DNA from: Mycobacterium florentinum | GTDB taxonomy: Bacteria > Actinomycetota > Actinomycetes > Mycobacteriales > Mycobacteriaceae | Length of the DNA: 64,000 nucleotides | Reading direction: 5' to 3' | Assembly (NCBI RefSeq): GCF_010730355.1 | Contig: NZ_AP022576.1 | Location: 310,001-374,000, forward strand | Shown here: positions 36,872 through 47,857 of the stretch, piece after piece | How positions within the stretch are numbered: the stretch's first letter is position 1 | Layout: every line of letters begins with the position of its first letter | The notes under the pieces: generated by a model | What the model saw: only the letters and a program-made list of their open reading frames with translations | What the model was told of the DNA's origin: nothing | Database searches by the model: none | Made by a program: the position numbers and the translations under genes

Positions 36872-38001
36872 GATGTGGGTACTTTCAGTAGGCCGACGAG
36901 GCGGCTGACGTCGAACTCGTTGCGGGCGCGAAGAGCCGTGATCATCGAAACCATTTCGTGGCGAGCTGATTTCAGGTCGGTTCCGAGGAAGTCTTTGGTC
37001 GCGCGGGGTCCCCACTGGGCCAGGCCGGACGCGCGCAACGGTGCCCAGCCCGGTTCGACGGTGTTGTCGAACAGGTCGCCGTCGGCGAAGTGCTCGACCA
37101 GGAAGCCGTCGGGATCGCGCCAGTAGTCGAAGATCTGACTGCCCTGGATGTGCCGGCCGATTCCCCAGGACCGGAAGTAGCCACGCTCCTGCAGGTATTC
37201 GCCGCCCGCCGCCAGGGCATCGAGATCGCTGACCTGATAAGCGGAATGGACATAACGGTTCGCCGGTCCCAAAGCCAACGCCAGCGTGTGGTGATCGGCG
37301 GGCGTCGATCCGCGATCACAGCGGATGAAGCTCATGGTCGGTCCTCGTTCGCGCTGCCCGGGAAAAAACAGGAAGTCGCTCACGACCATGCCCAGGTTGT
37401 CGAGATACCAGTTCAGCGTTTCGAGGTACTTCGTCGTCTGCACCACCAGGTGGCCCAGACGTTGCACCCGAGCGGGGACGCGTGCCGGACGCTGGCCGTT
37501 GTTGATGCGCTGCGGGTGTTCTCCGAAGTTGAACGTGTGAGCCTGCTGGCTCGGCAGTTCGGGCAGCTCGTGCATGCCGGCGACCACTCGTACCGGCATC
37601 CCTGCGGGGTCGATCAGGTCGACCGACAGGCCGCCGAGACTCTCCGGCAGCGGGCGCGCGCGGGCGCCGAACTTGTCGGCCAGCCGCAGCACGTCGGCCT
37701 CGTCGCCGGCCCGAAAGGCCGCGCCGGTGAATCGCGTTCGCTGCCCGTGCCGCACGATCACGCAGGGTGCACCCGCCCGGGTACCGCGCAGCTGAATTTC
37801 GTCGGGACCGTGTTGTGCCGCCTGAAATCCGAAGGCCCGCGCGAACGCCTCGGAGCGGGGCAGCTCCGGCTTCTCGAATTCCAGCCACGCGATGTCGACG
37901 ACCCTGATCGCCGGATTCCGGGACCGGCCGGTGTGTTCGCCGGGCAGTGCTCCCTGCTCGCTGTGCAGGTCCCGGTGCGTGTGTGCGGCTTGAGGAAACA
38001 T
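36868..38001 (-). CDS. VOC family extradiol-type ring-cleavage dioxygenase
   Basis: The 377-residue two-domain vicinal-oxygen-chelate protein of type I extradiol dioxygenase size has likely Fe(II) ligands His in RLGHLVVQT, His in DHHTLALAL and Glu in GFLVEHFAD, all in the C-terminal module as in BphC-like enzymes. The ATG at 38001 is preferred over GTG 38019 because a repeated CTGACGAAATC element would otherwise lie in the coding region. It would cleave a catechol made by the downstream-encoded monooxygenase. Confidence 0.85.
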   Translation of the reverse strand: MFPQAAHTHRDLHSEQGALPGEHTGRSRNPAIRVVDIAWLEFEKPELPRSEAFARAFGFQAAQHGPDEIQLRGTRAGAPCVIVRHGQRTRFTGAAFRAGDEADVLRLADKFGARARPLPESLGGLSVDLIDPAGMPVRVVAGMHELPELPSQQAHTFNFGEHPQRINNGQRPARVPARVQRLGHLVVQTTKYLETLNWYLDNLGMVVSDFLFFPGQRERGPTMSFIRCDRGSTPADHHTLALALGPANRYVHSAYQVSDLDALAAGGEYLQERGYFRSWGIGRHIQGSQIFDYWRDPDGFLVEHFADGDLFDNTVEPGWAPLRASGLAQWGPRATKDFLGTDLKSARHEMVSMITALRARNEFDVSRLVGLLKVPTS

Positions 38002-38003
38002 AA

Positions 38004-38057
38004 CTGACGAAATCGTCACATACGAGACAACGTTCGGTCAAGGTTTCTGACGAAATC
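38004..38057. promoter_or_regulatory. Direct repeats CTGACGAAATC, candidate operator pair
   Basis: Identical 11-mers occur at 38004-38014 and 38047-38057, 43 bp apart (about four helical turns). They lie between the divergent ring-cleavage operon and the TetR gene. The first is followed by GTCA, giving a TGACGAAATCGTCA inverted repeat. Both promoters could be covered by the TetR at 38084. Confidence 0.55.
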
Positions 38058-38083
38058 CTCAAAAGTGATGCATACTCTGTGGG

Positions 38084-38734
38084 ATGAGCGTGATGCCCGG
38101 GGAAGCCGATCCGCCCAACCGTTTGGGGCGGCGCAAGCAGCGCACCCGCGCGGCGCTGATCAAGGCCGCGCAGCGGTTGATCGCCGAGGGAAAGCTCAAC
38201 GTTCCGGTGCTGGAGATCACCCAGGCCGCCGATGTCGGGATGGGTTCCTTCTACAACCATTTCGACACGAAGGAGCAGTTGTTCGAGGCCGCGGTCGCCG
38301 ACGTGCTCGACGCCCACGGGGCGATGCTGGACCGGCTCACCGAATCCATTGACGATCCGGCCGAAACCTTCGCCGCCAGTTTTCGGTTGACCGGGCGGCT
38401 ATTTCGTCAGCGACCGCAGGAGAGCGAGATTCTGCTGGCGCACGGACCGGCATTGCTGTCGTCCGACCGTGGCCTGGCCCCGCGCGCGCTGCGCGATATC
38501 AAGGCCGGCGTCGACGCCGGCAGGTTCTCCGTCGACGATCCGGAACTCGCTCTCGCCATGGCCGGCGGTGCGCTGCTGGGACTCGGAAAGCTGTTGCGCG
38601 ACGACCCCCGCCGCGACGACGCCCAGGCCGCGGACACCGTCACCGAAAATGTGCTGCGCCTGTTCGGACTCAGCGCCGACGAGGCCCGCGAGGTCTGCCG
38701 GCGCCCGCTGCCGGATGCGTTCGCCGAAGCCTGA
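38084..38734 (+). CDS. TetR family regulator of the aromatic operon
   Basis: The 216-residue TetR protein has a helix-turn-helix at about residues 20-65 (ALIKAAQRLIAEGKLNVPVLEITQAADVGMGSFYNHFDTKE) and a helical ligand domain. It is divergent from the three-gene aromatic operon, with 82 bp between the starts that hold the repeated CTGACGAAATC element. It is most likely a repressor released by an aromatic or CoA intermediate. The ATG at 38084 is used; another lies at 38090. Confidence 0.9.
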   Translation: MSVMPGEADPPNRLGRRKQRTRAALIKAAQRLIAEGKLNVPVLEITQAADVGMGSFYNHFDTKEQLFEAAVADVLDAHGAMLDRLTESIDDPAETFAASFRLTGRLFRQRPQESEILLAHGPALLSSDRGLAPRALRDIKAGVDAGRFSVDDPELALAMAGGALLGLGKLLRDDPRRDDAQAADTVTENVLRLFGLSADEAREVCRRPLPDAFAEA

Positions 38735-38787
38735 GGCGTTGCATCACACGTAAATCGGTGTCACGTCGAAGAAGCCCTGGCGCAGGC

Positions 38788-39009
38788 TCAGCGATTACGG
38801 GTGTCGATCGACCACAGGGTTGCACAGCCCGGGCATTGGAGGTGGACCCGCATCGCGTGATTGCTCAGCAGGTACTGCCAGTGCGAACCGCAATTGCGGC
38901 TGCTGCGGCACTCCGCGCACTTGTCGCGGCCCCAGTCGCAGTTGGGGCAGGGCAGCCACGCGCGCCGAGAAGCATCGGCGTGTGGGTCGATCGGCAACGC
39001 AAGTGCCAC
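38788..39009 (-). CDS. Small zinc-ribbon protein, likely iron-regulated
   Basis: The 73-residue protein has CPNC (near residue 21), CAEC and CPGC (near residue 59), giving two or more Cys pairs for zinc. The distinctive stretch NCGSHWQYLLSNHAMRVHLQCPGC also occurs in small actinobacterial proteins of unknown function. GTG 39009 follows AGGAGG by 7 bp, a strong start signal. An IdeR-like box lies 22 bp upstream of that, so the gene is probably repressed by iron. It may be a metal-independent or regulatory protein of iron starvation; that is inference. Confidence 0.8.
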   Translation of the reverse strand: MALALPIDPHADASRRAWLPCPNCDWGRDKCAECRSSRNCGSHWQYLLSNHAMRVHLQCPGCATLWSIDTRNR

Positions 39010-39030
39010 GGGCAGGCCTCCTGTCGTACA

Positions 39031-39049
39031 TTAGGTTAGGCTACCCAAA
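39031..39049. promoter_or_regulatory. IdeR iron box between divergent small genes
   Basis: TTAGGTTAGGCTACCCAAA matches the IdeR consensus TTAGGTTAGGCTAACCTAA at 17 of 19 positions. It is centred between the zinc-ribbon gene (minus) and a short plus-strand reading frame, and could control either or both. Confidence 0.88.
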
Positions 39050-39135
39050 TTAGAAATGCAAAATGAGTCCACTCCTGCCCGCCGGGGACTACCGCTGGCG
39101 GCGCGAAAGCCATTGGGACAACGGCCTTCTGGAGT

Positions 39136-41534
<2,399 letters not shown>

Positions 41535-41541
41535 GCGTTGC

Positions 41542-42675
41542 CTACAACGAACGCTTCAGTGCGGCAATGGTTTCCAGGTCTTCGAGGGCTGCGACACCGC
41601 GCCGCACGCCCTCCATCGCGATGTCTTCGACCTGCATTCCGCCCATTCCCGCGGTGATCAGCGGCGCGACATACGCGTACAGGGCGCCTTGGCGGTAGCG
41701 CAGCCAGAGGTCTTCACGGTCCAGGTCGGGTCCACCGGCCGCGGCCAGCGCCTGTCGGTAGACGTCGAGCAGCTCGCGCTGAGCGGCACGGCGGTCTTCC
41801 GGTGTCAGGCTGGTGATCAGTGTGTAGGCCAGTTCGCGGGAAGGGTGGCCGCGCCGCACCGCCTGCCAATCCAGCAGGCCGGCCTTGCCGTCGCGGAAGT
41901 ACATGTTGCCCGGATGGGCGTCGCCGTGCATCACGGTATGCGGGGGAGTGTCGATCACCGCGGCGACCGCGCGATAGTTCTCCGCGATGAACCGACCGTT
42001 CTCCACCGGAATGTCGGTGCGCTCGCCGAGTCGCTTCATCGAGGTCGTCATCAGTGAGCCGGTCAACAGAGAAGTGACGTCGCCCGACGGGGTGTACAGC
42101 CACCCCAGCGGTCCGCGCCCGTTGTGGCGCATGCGGTCCCAGAAGGTGCCGTGCAGGGTCGCCAGCAGCTCGACGATCAGGCCGGCCTGGTCGGTGCTCA
42201 ACGGGTGCAACGTGTCGGGGAAGACGCACGACTCGGGGAGGTCTTCGAGCACCAGCAGGTATCGACCCGTCCACGTGTCGAAAGCCGCGCCGTGGGCGAC
42301 CGGGACGCCGGCCAACTCGGGGGCGAGCTGGCTGTAGAAGCGCACCTCGGTGTTGCCCAGCCGACCCAGCTCACCCATCAACTTCGTCGCGGCCGTCTGC
42401 GCGGTGATCTTGACGAACACCGACTCCGGTACGTCATCGCCGGTCAGCACCAGTCGTGCTCGTGACGATGTGCCCGCGTCGCTGGCAAGCACGCGGATCG
42501 ACCTGACGTTGCGGCCCATGACGCTCGAGAGCGCCGCGGTGTTGAGGTCGCCGACCGTGCGGGGCAGCCCCGCTCGACTGCCGACGACGGCGTCGGCAGT
42601 CACCCGGCCGATTCCCCGGCCGAGATGCGCGGCCAGGCCGACGACGGAAAGGGCCTGCTCAACGGCGTTTGTCAT
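41542..42675 (-). CDS. Phosphotransferase (kinase-fold) family protein
   Basis: The 377-residue aminoglycoside phosphotransferase-like protein has the catalytic loop HGDAHPGN near residue 246 and DWQAVRRG near 264. It also has a long N-terminal region (VGLAAHLGRGIGRVTADAVVG). AGGATGG precedes the ATG at 42675. It is separated from the TetR gene on the same strand by 118 bp that holds several TGTC/GACA palindromes, so it is probably that regulator's target. The true substrate is unknown; antibiotic resistance is not implied. Confidence 0.85.
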   Translation of the reverse strand: MTNAVEQALSVVGLAAHLGRGIGRVTADAVVGSRAGLPRTVGDLNTAALSSVMGRNVRSIRVLASDAGTSSRARLVLTGDDVPESVFVKITAQTAATKLMGELGRLGNTEVRFYSQLAPELAGVPVAHGAAFDTWTGRYLLVLEDLPESCVFPDTLHPLSTDQAGLIVELLATLHGTFWDRMRHNGRGPLGWLYTPSGDVTSLLTGSLMTTSMKRLGERTDIPVENGRFIAENYRAVAAVIDTPPHTVMHGDAHPGNMYFRDGKAGLLDWQAVRRGHPSRELAYTLITSLTPEDRRAAQRELLDVYRQALAAAGGPDLDREDLWLRYRQGALYAYVAPLITAGMGGMQVEDIAMEGVRRGVAALEDLETIAALKRSL

Positions 42676-42733
42676 GACTGTCCATCCTGTGTGCGCCGAT
42701 ACCGGATCCACCGCCGAGGCGGGCGCGAAAGAG

Positions 42734-42793
42734 TTGTCAGGACAAAAATAGCCTAATGTCTGGATATCAGACAAAGCGAGACTAATGTCTGAT
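42734..42793. promoter_or_regulatory. Cluster of TGTC/GACA operator-like palindromes
   Basis: TTGTC-AG-GACAA lies at 42734-42745, TGTCTGGATATCAGACA at 42757-42773 and a half-site TGTCTGAT at 42786-42793. They fill the gap between the TetR gene and its downstream phosphotransferase. The repeated TGTCTGAT half-site argues for a specific repressor site. Confidence 0.6.
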
Positions 42794-43402
42794 CTATGGC
42801 ACCAGGGCCCGGACCAGGAACTGCTCGACGAATAGGCGTTTGTCAGCCACGGCGCGGTGCCGCCACGCCGGCGCCAGGAGGAACAGCGTCGTCGCGGTCA
42901 GCCACTCGACGATGGAGCGGGGATCGAGGTCGGCGTGGAGCTTGCCCGCTTCCTTCCAGCGCTGCAGCAGCGGCCCATAGTGCGCCAACAGCAGTTCGAC
43001 CATCGGTTCGGACCCCTGCTGGAGGGCCGCGGGCACCGCGGTGCTCTCCGCGGCGAACAGCGCCTCGTTCAAGGGGTTGCCCGCCACCGACTCCACCCGC
43101 GCCAGCACCATCTCGGGCAACGAGCGCGCCGGGTCGTCGGGGTGAGACAGCGAGCCGACCAACTCGCCCAGCGCCGTGTCGACCCGCGCCAGCATCAGGC
43201 CGAGCAGCACCTCGTCACGATTGGGGAAGTAGCGGTACACCGTCGAGCGGGATACCCCGGCCTCGTCGGCCACTTCGGCCATCCGGATCTGGGCGTTGCC
43301 CCGACGCACGATGCACCGGCCCGCGGCATCCAGCAGACGCCTGCGTGCCTCCTCGTCATCGAGGATTGCGCGGTCGTCGCCCCACCACCGACTCGGCTCC
43401 AT
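42794..43402 (-). CDS. TetR family transcriptional regulator
   Basis: The 202-residue protein has a TetR DNA-binding domain (MAEVADEAGVSRSTVYRYFPNRDEVLL, residues about 42-68). The C-terminal ligand domain is hydrophobic (LTATTLFLLAPAW). It lies upstream of the phosphotransferase on the same strand and divergent from the AttH-like gene at 43541. It probably regulates one or both groups through the palindromes at 42734-42793. Confidence 0.9.
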   Translation of the reverse strand: MEPSRWWGDDRAILDDEEARRRLLDAAGRCIVRRGNAQIRMAEVADEAGVSRSTVYRYFPNRDEVLLGLMLARVDTALGELVGSLSHPDDPARSLPEMVLARVESVAGNPLNEALFAAESTAVPAALQQGSEPMVELLLAHYGPLLQRWKEAGKLHADLDPRSIVEWLTATTLFLLAPAWRHRAVADKRLFVEQFLVRALVP

Positions 43403-43540
43403 GGCAGCGATAGTAGGGGATGTGTTGTGTCATTGAGTATCTGATGCGCGAGGTTTCGTCAAAAACTTTTCATCAATGTGGCGGTTTCGCTAAAACCACT
43501 CGATGGCAATGGATTTCGCTTTCCGGCAGAAGGGTATTTC

Positions 43541-44671
43541 ATGGGTTACAGCGCCGCCGACGAGTCATTCACCCATCAGCTGCCAACAACATTCGATCAC
43601 GTGCACGATCCCGATCCGACATGGTCGGACCGCTGCTACTTCTTTGCCGCCTCGCCGGACGGCACTCTGCTGCTGGCCAGTGGCTACGGCAATAACCCGA
43701 ACACCGGTACCGGGTTGGGATACGTGAAGGTCAGCCTGGCCGACGGCCGACACTGGGATCTGCTGGCCGGCAGGCCGATCAGCGCAGGCGGTCGCGACGA
43801 CCTGAGTGCCGGGCCGATGCGCTGGACCTGTGTCGAGCCCTTGAAGAAGTGGCGACTCGACGTGGAGCCCAACGATTCCGGCATCGCGTGGGAGCTCTAT
43901 TACGAGCCCACAGCGCCGATGTGGGAGCTGTTGCCGATGCAGGTGCGCGACTCCGATGGCCGGATGCTGGCCGACATGTACCACATGAAAGAGCCGGGCC
44001 GGTGGACCGGCTGGGTGCAGATCGACGGCGAGCGGATCAGCGTCGATGGATTCCACGGCGGCCGGGATCGCACCTTCGGGGTGCGGGTTTCGGACAAGAT
44101 CGATTTCTGGCTCTGGCTCGACGCCGGCTTCGAAGACTGCGCGATCGAGGCCTGGATCATCGAATCGTCCGATGGCACAGTCAATTACGTAGACGGCGGC
44201 ATCACCCACCGGGACGGCACGCTATCGAAGCGGTTCGTGAAAATCGAGCACGACGTCGAATTCGACGGTGACAACAAACGGCCCGCCCGAGCGGTGCTCG
44301 TCTTCACCGACGAGGACGGCAAGACTTATCGGGTCACCGCCGACGCGCCGCACCAGCACGTCAACGCGTATTACGGGCTGCCCATGGCGCATTGCCAGTA
44401 CCAGGACCTGGGCGGTGGCGGGTACTTCATCCACTTCCAATGGGACAGCAACGATTCCGCGCAGCTGGCCGAGACGGAGGGCAAATCGATGGCGCTGGAT
44501 CAGTTGATGCGCTTCGAACTCGACGGCGACACCGGTTGGGGCATCTTCGAGCTGCTGATGGGTGGCCAGTGCTACGCCCGCTACCCGAACTGGGCCGCGA
44601 TGGACATGTCGGCCTTCACCCAGACCAAGACGCCGGTCGAACGGTTGTCCGACGACGGAGTCCGCCAATGA
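43541..44671 (+). CDS. AttH/CrtC-like beta-rich protein
   Basis: The 376-residue protein is rich in beta strands and resembles the C-terminal half of the fusion protein at 12491-14485. Compare VDGFHGGRDRTFGVRVSDKIDFW here with VAGQRDHSWGVRDWWSMDWMW there. Such lipocalin-like proteins bind or hydrate hydrophobic compounds in some families. The ATG at 43541 follows AGAAGGG. Its stop overlaps the start of the phosphotransferase gene (ATGA), so the two are co-translated. The enzymatic role is unknown. Confidence 0.7.
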   Translation: MGYSAADESFTHQLPTTFDHVHDPDPTWSDRCYFFAASPDGTLLLASGYGNNPNTGTGLGYVKVSLADGRHWDLLAGRPISAGGRDDLSAGPMRWTCVEPLKKWRLDVEPNDSGIAWELYYEPTAPMWELLPMQVRDSDGRMLADMYHMKEPGRWTGWVQIDGERISVDGFHGGRDRTFGVRVSDKIDFWLWLDAGFEDCAIEAWIIESSDGTVNYVDGGITHRDGTLSKRFVKIEHDVEFDGDNKRPARAVLVFTDEDGKTYRVTADAPHQHVNAYYGLPMAHCQYQDLGGGGYFIHFQWDSNDSAQLAETEGKSMALDQLMRFELDGDTGWGIFELLMGGQCYARYPNWAAMDMSAFTQTKTPVERLSDDGVRQ

Positions 44672-45741
44672 CGCGGGACGCCGATATCGCCGAGCGTTTG
44701 ACCACCTGGCTGCGCACTCGGCTTCGGGATGCCGACGATGTCCGCGTCGAGGGCCTCGATCGAGTGAACTTCGGGCATTCCGCCGAGATGATGGTGCTCA
44801 CGGTCGTCACGGGGGAAACCCGCCGGGATGTGGTGCTGCGGCTGCGTCCCAAACCGCCGGCGCTGTTGGAACCCTACGACCTCACCCGCCAGTTCACGAT
44901 CCTGCGTGCGTTGCAGGACAGCGCGGTTCGTGTTCCGACGGCGTTGTGGCTCGAGGACACCGGCGATGTTCTCGGGAGGCCGTTCTTCGTGATGGAGCGG
45001 GTCGGCGGCGAGGTCTATGAAATGCAAGCACCCGCCGATGCGGCCGGCGCGACGGTGGTGCGGATGTGTGAATGCCTGGCCGAACACCTTGCGGCAATCC
45101 ATTCCGTCGATCTCAAACAGACCGGGCTCGACGCGCTGGATGACGGCAGCAACCACCTGCGCCGCGAACTCGACCATTGGGCAACCGAAATGGACCGGGT
45201 CAAGCAGGATTCACTGCCCGCACTGGAGCGGCTGCTGCACGCGCTGCGCGACAGCCAACCGGAGCCGTGCCCGAAAGTCACTCTGGTGCACGGGGACGCC
45301 AAGCCGGGCAACTTCGCGTTCACCGGCGGCGAAGTCAGCGCGGTCTTCGACTGGGAGATGACCACCGTCGGTGACCCCCTGACCGACATCGGCTGGCTCG
45401 AACTGCTCTGGATGCAGCCCGTCGGCATCACCAGCCACCCCGACGCACTGGACATCGAGGCACTCCTGCGGCACTACCAAATGGCCAGCGGGATCACGCT
45501 GCAGAACCGTTCCTGGTATCGGGCGTTCAACGCGTACAAGATGGCGGTCATCTGCCTGATCGGTGCGATGCTGGTCGACGGTGGGCACAGCGACGATCAG
45601 AAGCTGATGCTCGCCGCGTACGGCACCTCGATGCTGACCCAAGTCGGGCTGTCCGAACTGGGGATCACCGAGGCGATCGACGACGGCCCGGTGCTGCCGC
45701 GCGCAGAGCGCATCCAGCAACTCCAGGCGAACGCCGTCTAG
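44668..45741 (+). CDS. Phosphotransferase (kinase-fold) family protein
   Basis: The 357-residue APH-like protein has HGDAKPGN near residue 207 and DWEMTTVGDP near residue 227. It is of the kind often found beside acyl-CoA dehydrogenase and SDR genes in mycobacteria. Its start overlaps the AttH-like gene's stop. The same domain pair is fused in the 12491 gene. It is followed 12 bp later by an epimerase, forming a three-gene unit. Confidence 0.88.
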   Translation: MTRDADIAERLTTWLRTRLRDADDVRVEGLDRVNFGHSAEMMVLTVVTGETRRDVVLRLRPKPPALLEPYDLTRQFTILRALQDSAVRVPTALWLEDTGDVLGRPFFVMERVGGEVYEMQAPADAAGATVVRMCECLAEHLAAIHSVDLKQTGLDALDDGSNHLRRELDHWATEMDRVKQDSLPALERLLHALRDSQPEPCPKVTLVHGDAKPGNFAFTGGEVSAVFDWEMTTVGDPLTDIGWLELLWMQPVGITSHPDALDIEALLRHYQMASGITLQNRSWYRAFNAYKMAVICLIGAMLVDGGHSDDQKLMLAAYGTSMLTQVGLSELGITEAIDDGPVLPRAERIQQLQANAV

Positions 45742-45753
45742 AGGGAGAGAGCC

Positions 45754-46737
45754 ATTACCGGCGAGAAGAAACTGGTGATCGGGGCCAGCGGCTTCCTGGG
45801 ATCACACGTCACACGTCAGCTCCTCGCCTCGGGTGCCGATGTTCGAGTGATGTTGCGCCGCACCAGTTCCACCAAGGGCATCGATGACCTCGAGGTCCAG
45901 CGCTGCTACGGGGACGTCTTCGATGACGAGGCGTTACGTGCCGCGATGGCCGGCTGCGACGTCGTCTACTACTGCGTCGTGGATGCCCGGATGTGGTTGC
46001 GAGACCCGGCGCCGTTGTTCCGGACGAATGTGGAGGGTCTGCGCCACGTGCTGGACGCGGCGCTGGACGCCGAACTGAAGAGGTTTGTATTCACCAGCAC
46101 CGCAGGCACTTTGGCGATCAGCGCTGGCCGGGCGGTGACCGAGGAAGACCCGCACAACTGGGACGAGGGCGGCGCCTACATCGAAGCCCGGGTCGCGGCC
46201 GAGAACATGGTGCTGTCGTACGCGCATGACAAGGGCCTGCCCGCCGTCGCGATGTGCATCTCCACCACCTATGGCCCCGGCGATTGGGCGCCCACTCCAC
46301 ACGGCTCGATGCTTTCGCTGGTCGCCAACGGCAAGTTTCCGTTCTACCTCGGGTATTCGTCCGAGGTGGTGGGCATCGAAGACGCCGCCAAGGCAATGCT
46401 TCTGGCCGCCGAACACGGACGAAGCGGCGAACGCTACATCGTTTCGGATCGGTACATGAGTGTGCGCGAGTTGCACGGGATCGCTGCCAGCGCCGTCGGC
46501 AGGCGGCCACCACGCATCGGCATCCCGATGTCGGTGCTGCGGGCGGGCTCGCGGGTCAACGACGTGTTGGCGCGGCTGCTCGGCCGCGACCTTCCGTTCG
46601 CTTACGCCGGAATGCGGATGGCCGAACTGATGTCGCCGCTGGACCACGGCAAGGCCGAACGCGAACTGGGATGGACACCCGAGCCCGTCGAAGACTCGAT
46701 CCGCAAGGCCGCGGCTTTCTTCACGTCGCGCAACTAG
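45754..46737 (+). CDS. NAD-dependent epimerase/dehydratase (extended SDR)
   Basis: The 327-residue extended SDR has KLVIGASGFLGSH as the cofactor loop, FTSTAGTLAI with the catalytic Ser, and YIEARVAAE as the Y-x3-(K/R) region, where Arg replaces the usual Lys. It resembles M. tuberculosis Rv0139-type oxidoreductases. A start at the ATT codon 45754 preserves the first beta strand and lies 6 bp after AGGGAG. A GTG at 45775 would cut into the fold. The 3' end overlaps the next gene by 4 bp, convergent. Confidence 0.8.
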   Translation: MTGEKKLVIGASGFLGSHVTRQLLASGADVRVMLRRTSSTKGIDDLEVQRCYGDVFDDEALRAAMAGCDVVYYCVVDARMWLRDPAPLFRTNVEGLRHVLDAALDAELKRFVFTSTAGTLAISAGRAVTEEDPHNWDEGGAYIEARVAAENMVLSYAHDKGLPAVAMCISTTYGPGDWAPTPHGSMLSLVANGKFPFYLGYSSEVVGIEDAAKAMLLAAEHGRSGERYIVSDRYMSVRELHGIAASAVGRRPPRIGIPMSVLRAGSRVNDVLARLLGRDLPFAYAGMRMAELMSPLDHGKAERELGWTPEPVEDSIRKAAAFFTSRN

Positions 46738-47849
46738 TCCGCTTGCTGATCGGCGTGCGCCAACGCTGCTGGGCCGTACTTGCTTTCGATCATTGCCCAC
46801 GGGTCGGCGTAGGGACCACGCCCCTCGACGCGGTTCTGCAGCTTGACCGCGATGCGCAACACCGGCCGCAGTAGCGGGCCGAGGGCGCGTAACACGATGC
46901 GCATTTTTCCCTGGGATTCACCGACCCAGGCCATGGTCTGCTGCCAGTTGTGCTCTTGAAAGTCAAGCAGCGCTTGCGCTTCGGTGGTGTCGTACCAGCC
47001 GGTGAAACTCCAGCCCCGGTCATCGTCGGGATCACCGGGCAGACCCACCGACGGGCCGAGGCGACCCAGGCCGACGGCGGTCATCAGGTCGCCCTCGAGC
47101 TCGTGTTCGAGCATCACGCACGTCTCGTTTCCGCCGATCAACAGGGCCTTGCCATTGATCGTGGCTTCGCGGTCGACACCGTTGGCGAACGCCAGCGCCG
47201 CGTCTCGTGCGTCCACGGTGTGCAGGCGATTGTCGACGGGCATGGAACGCATGATCGTCAGGTTGTCGACATCGATACCGCCCGATTGGGTATCCGGCGA
47301 GATGACCCCGGCCAGTCGGTAGAGCGCGTAGGGGAGACCGCTGGCCCGGATCGCGGCCTCGGCCAGCACTTTGTCCTGCCCGTACTGATCGATGGGGTTC
47401 AGCGGGGTATCGGGGGTGATTCGCTCCGGATACCGGTGTGGATTGCGTGAGCCGTAGACAGAGGCACTGGACGCCATCAGGAACAGCGGGGGACGCGGCA
47501 GGGCCGTGGCCGCCGCCAGGAGGTTCTCGGTGCCGCCGACGTTGACTTTTCTTGCCAGCGCGGGGTTCCGGTACGACACCGGTGCGACGACCGCCGCGAG
47601 GTGAACGATGGCTCCCGGCTGGTGCGTCATGAGCAGCTCACGCACCGCTTCGGCGTCCGTTAGGTCGACGTAGGCGGGAATCAGCGCCTCGCGTTTGGCG
47701 CCGGCCGACAATTCTCCTTGCACCGCAAGGGTTTTGTCGTTGCGCAGGTCGGTCGCGATGACCGTCCGGCCCCGATCCAGCAGAATCTGCGCGCAGCGCT
47801 TGCCGACCTGTCCGAAAGCTCCGGTAACCAGGATGGTGTCGACGGTCAT
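46734..47849 (-). CDS. NAD-dependent epimerase/dehydratase
   Basis: The 371-residue extended SDR has ILVTGAFGQVG near the N terminus. The catalytic Ser and Tyr lie in FLMASSASVYG and PIDQYGQDK (Tyr-x3-Lys). AGGAG precedes the ATG at 47849. It is followed upstream by a SnoaL-like gene on the same strand 8 bp away, so the two form an operon. Its substrate may be a CoA or hydroxylated lipid intermediate; this is not shown by the sequence. Confidence 0.88.
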   Translation of the reverse strand: MTVDTILVTGAFGQVGKRCAQILLDRGRTVIATDLRNDKTLAVQGELSAGAKREALIPAYVDLTDAEAVRELLMTHQPGAIVHLAAVVAPVSYRNPALARKVNVGGTENLLAAATALPRPPLFLMASSASVYGSRNPHRYPERITPDTPLNPIDQYGQDKVLAEAAIRASGLPYALYRLAGVISPDTQSGGIDVDNLTIMRSMPVDNRLHTVDARDAALAFANGVDREATINGKALLIGGNETCVMLEHELEGDLMTAVGLGRLGPSVGLPGDPDDDRGWSFTGWYDTTEAQALLDFQEHNWQQTMAWVGESQGKMRIVLRALGPLLRPVLRIAVKLQNRVEGRGPYADPWAMIESKYGPAALAHADQQAD

Positions 47850-47857
47850 GAAGTCTC

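Noticed and set aside
41542..42675. Aminoglycoside resistance gene
   Set aside because: The kinase-fold motifs alone do not indicate antibiotic substrates; four such genes occur here in catabolic contexts.
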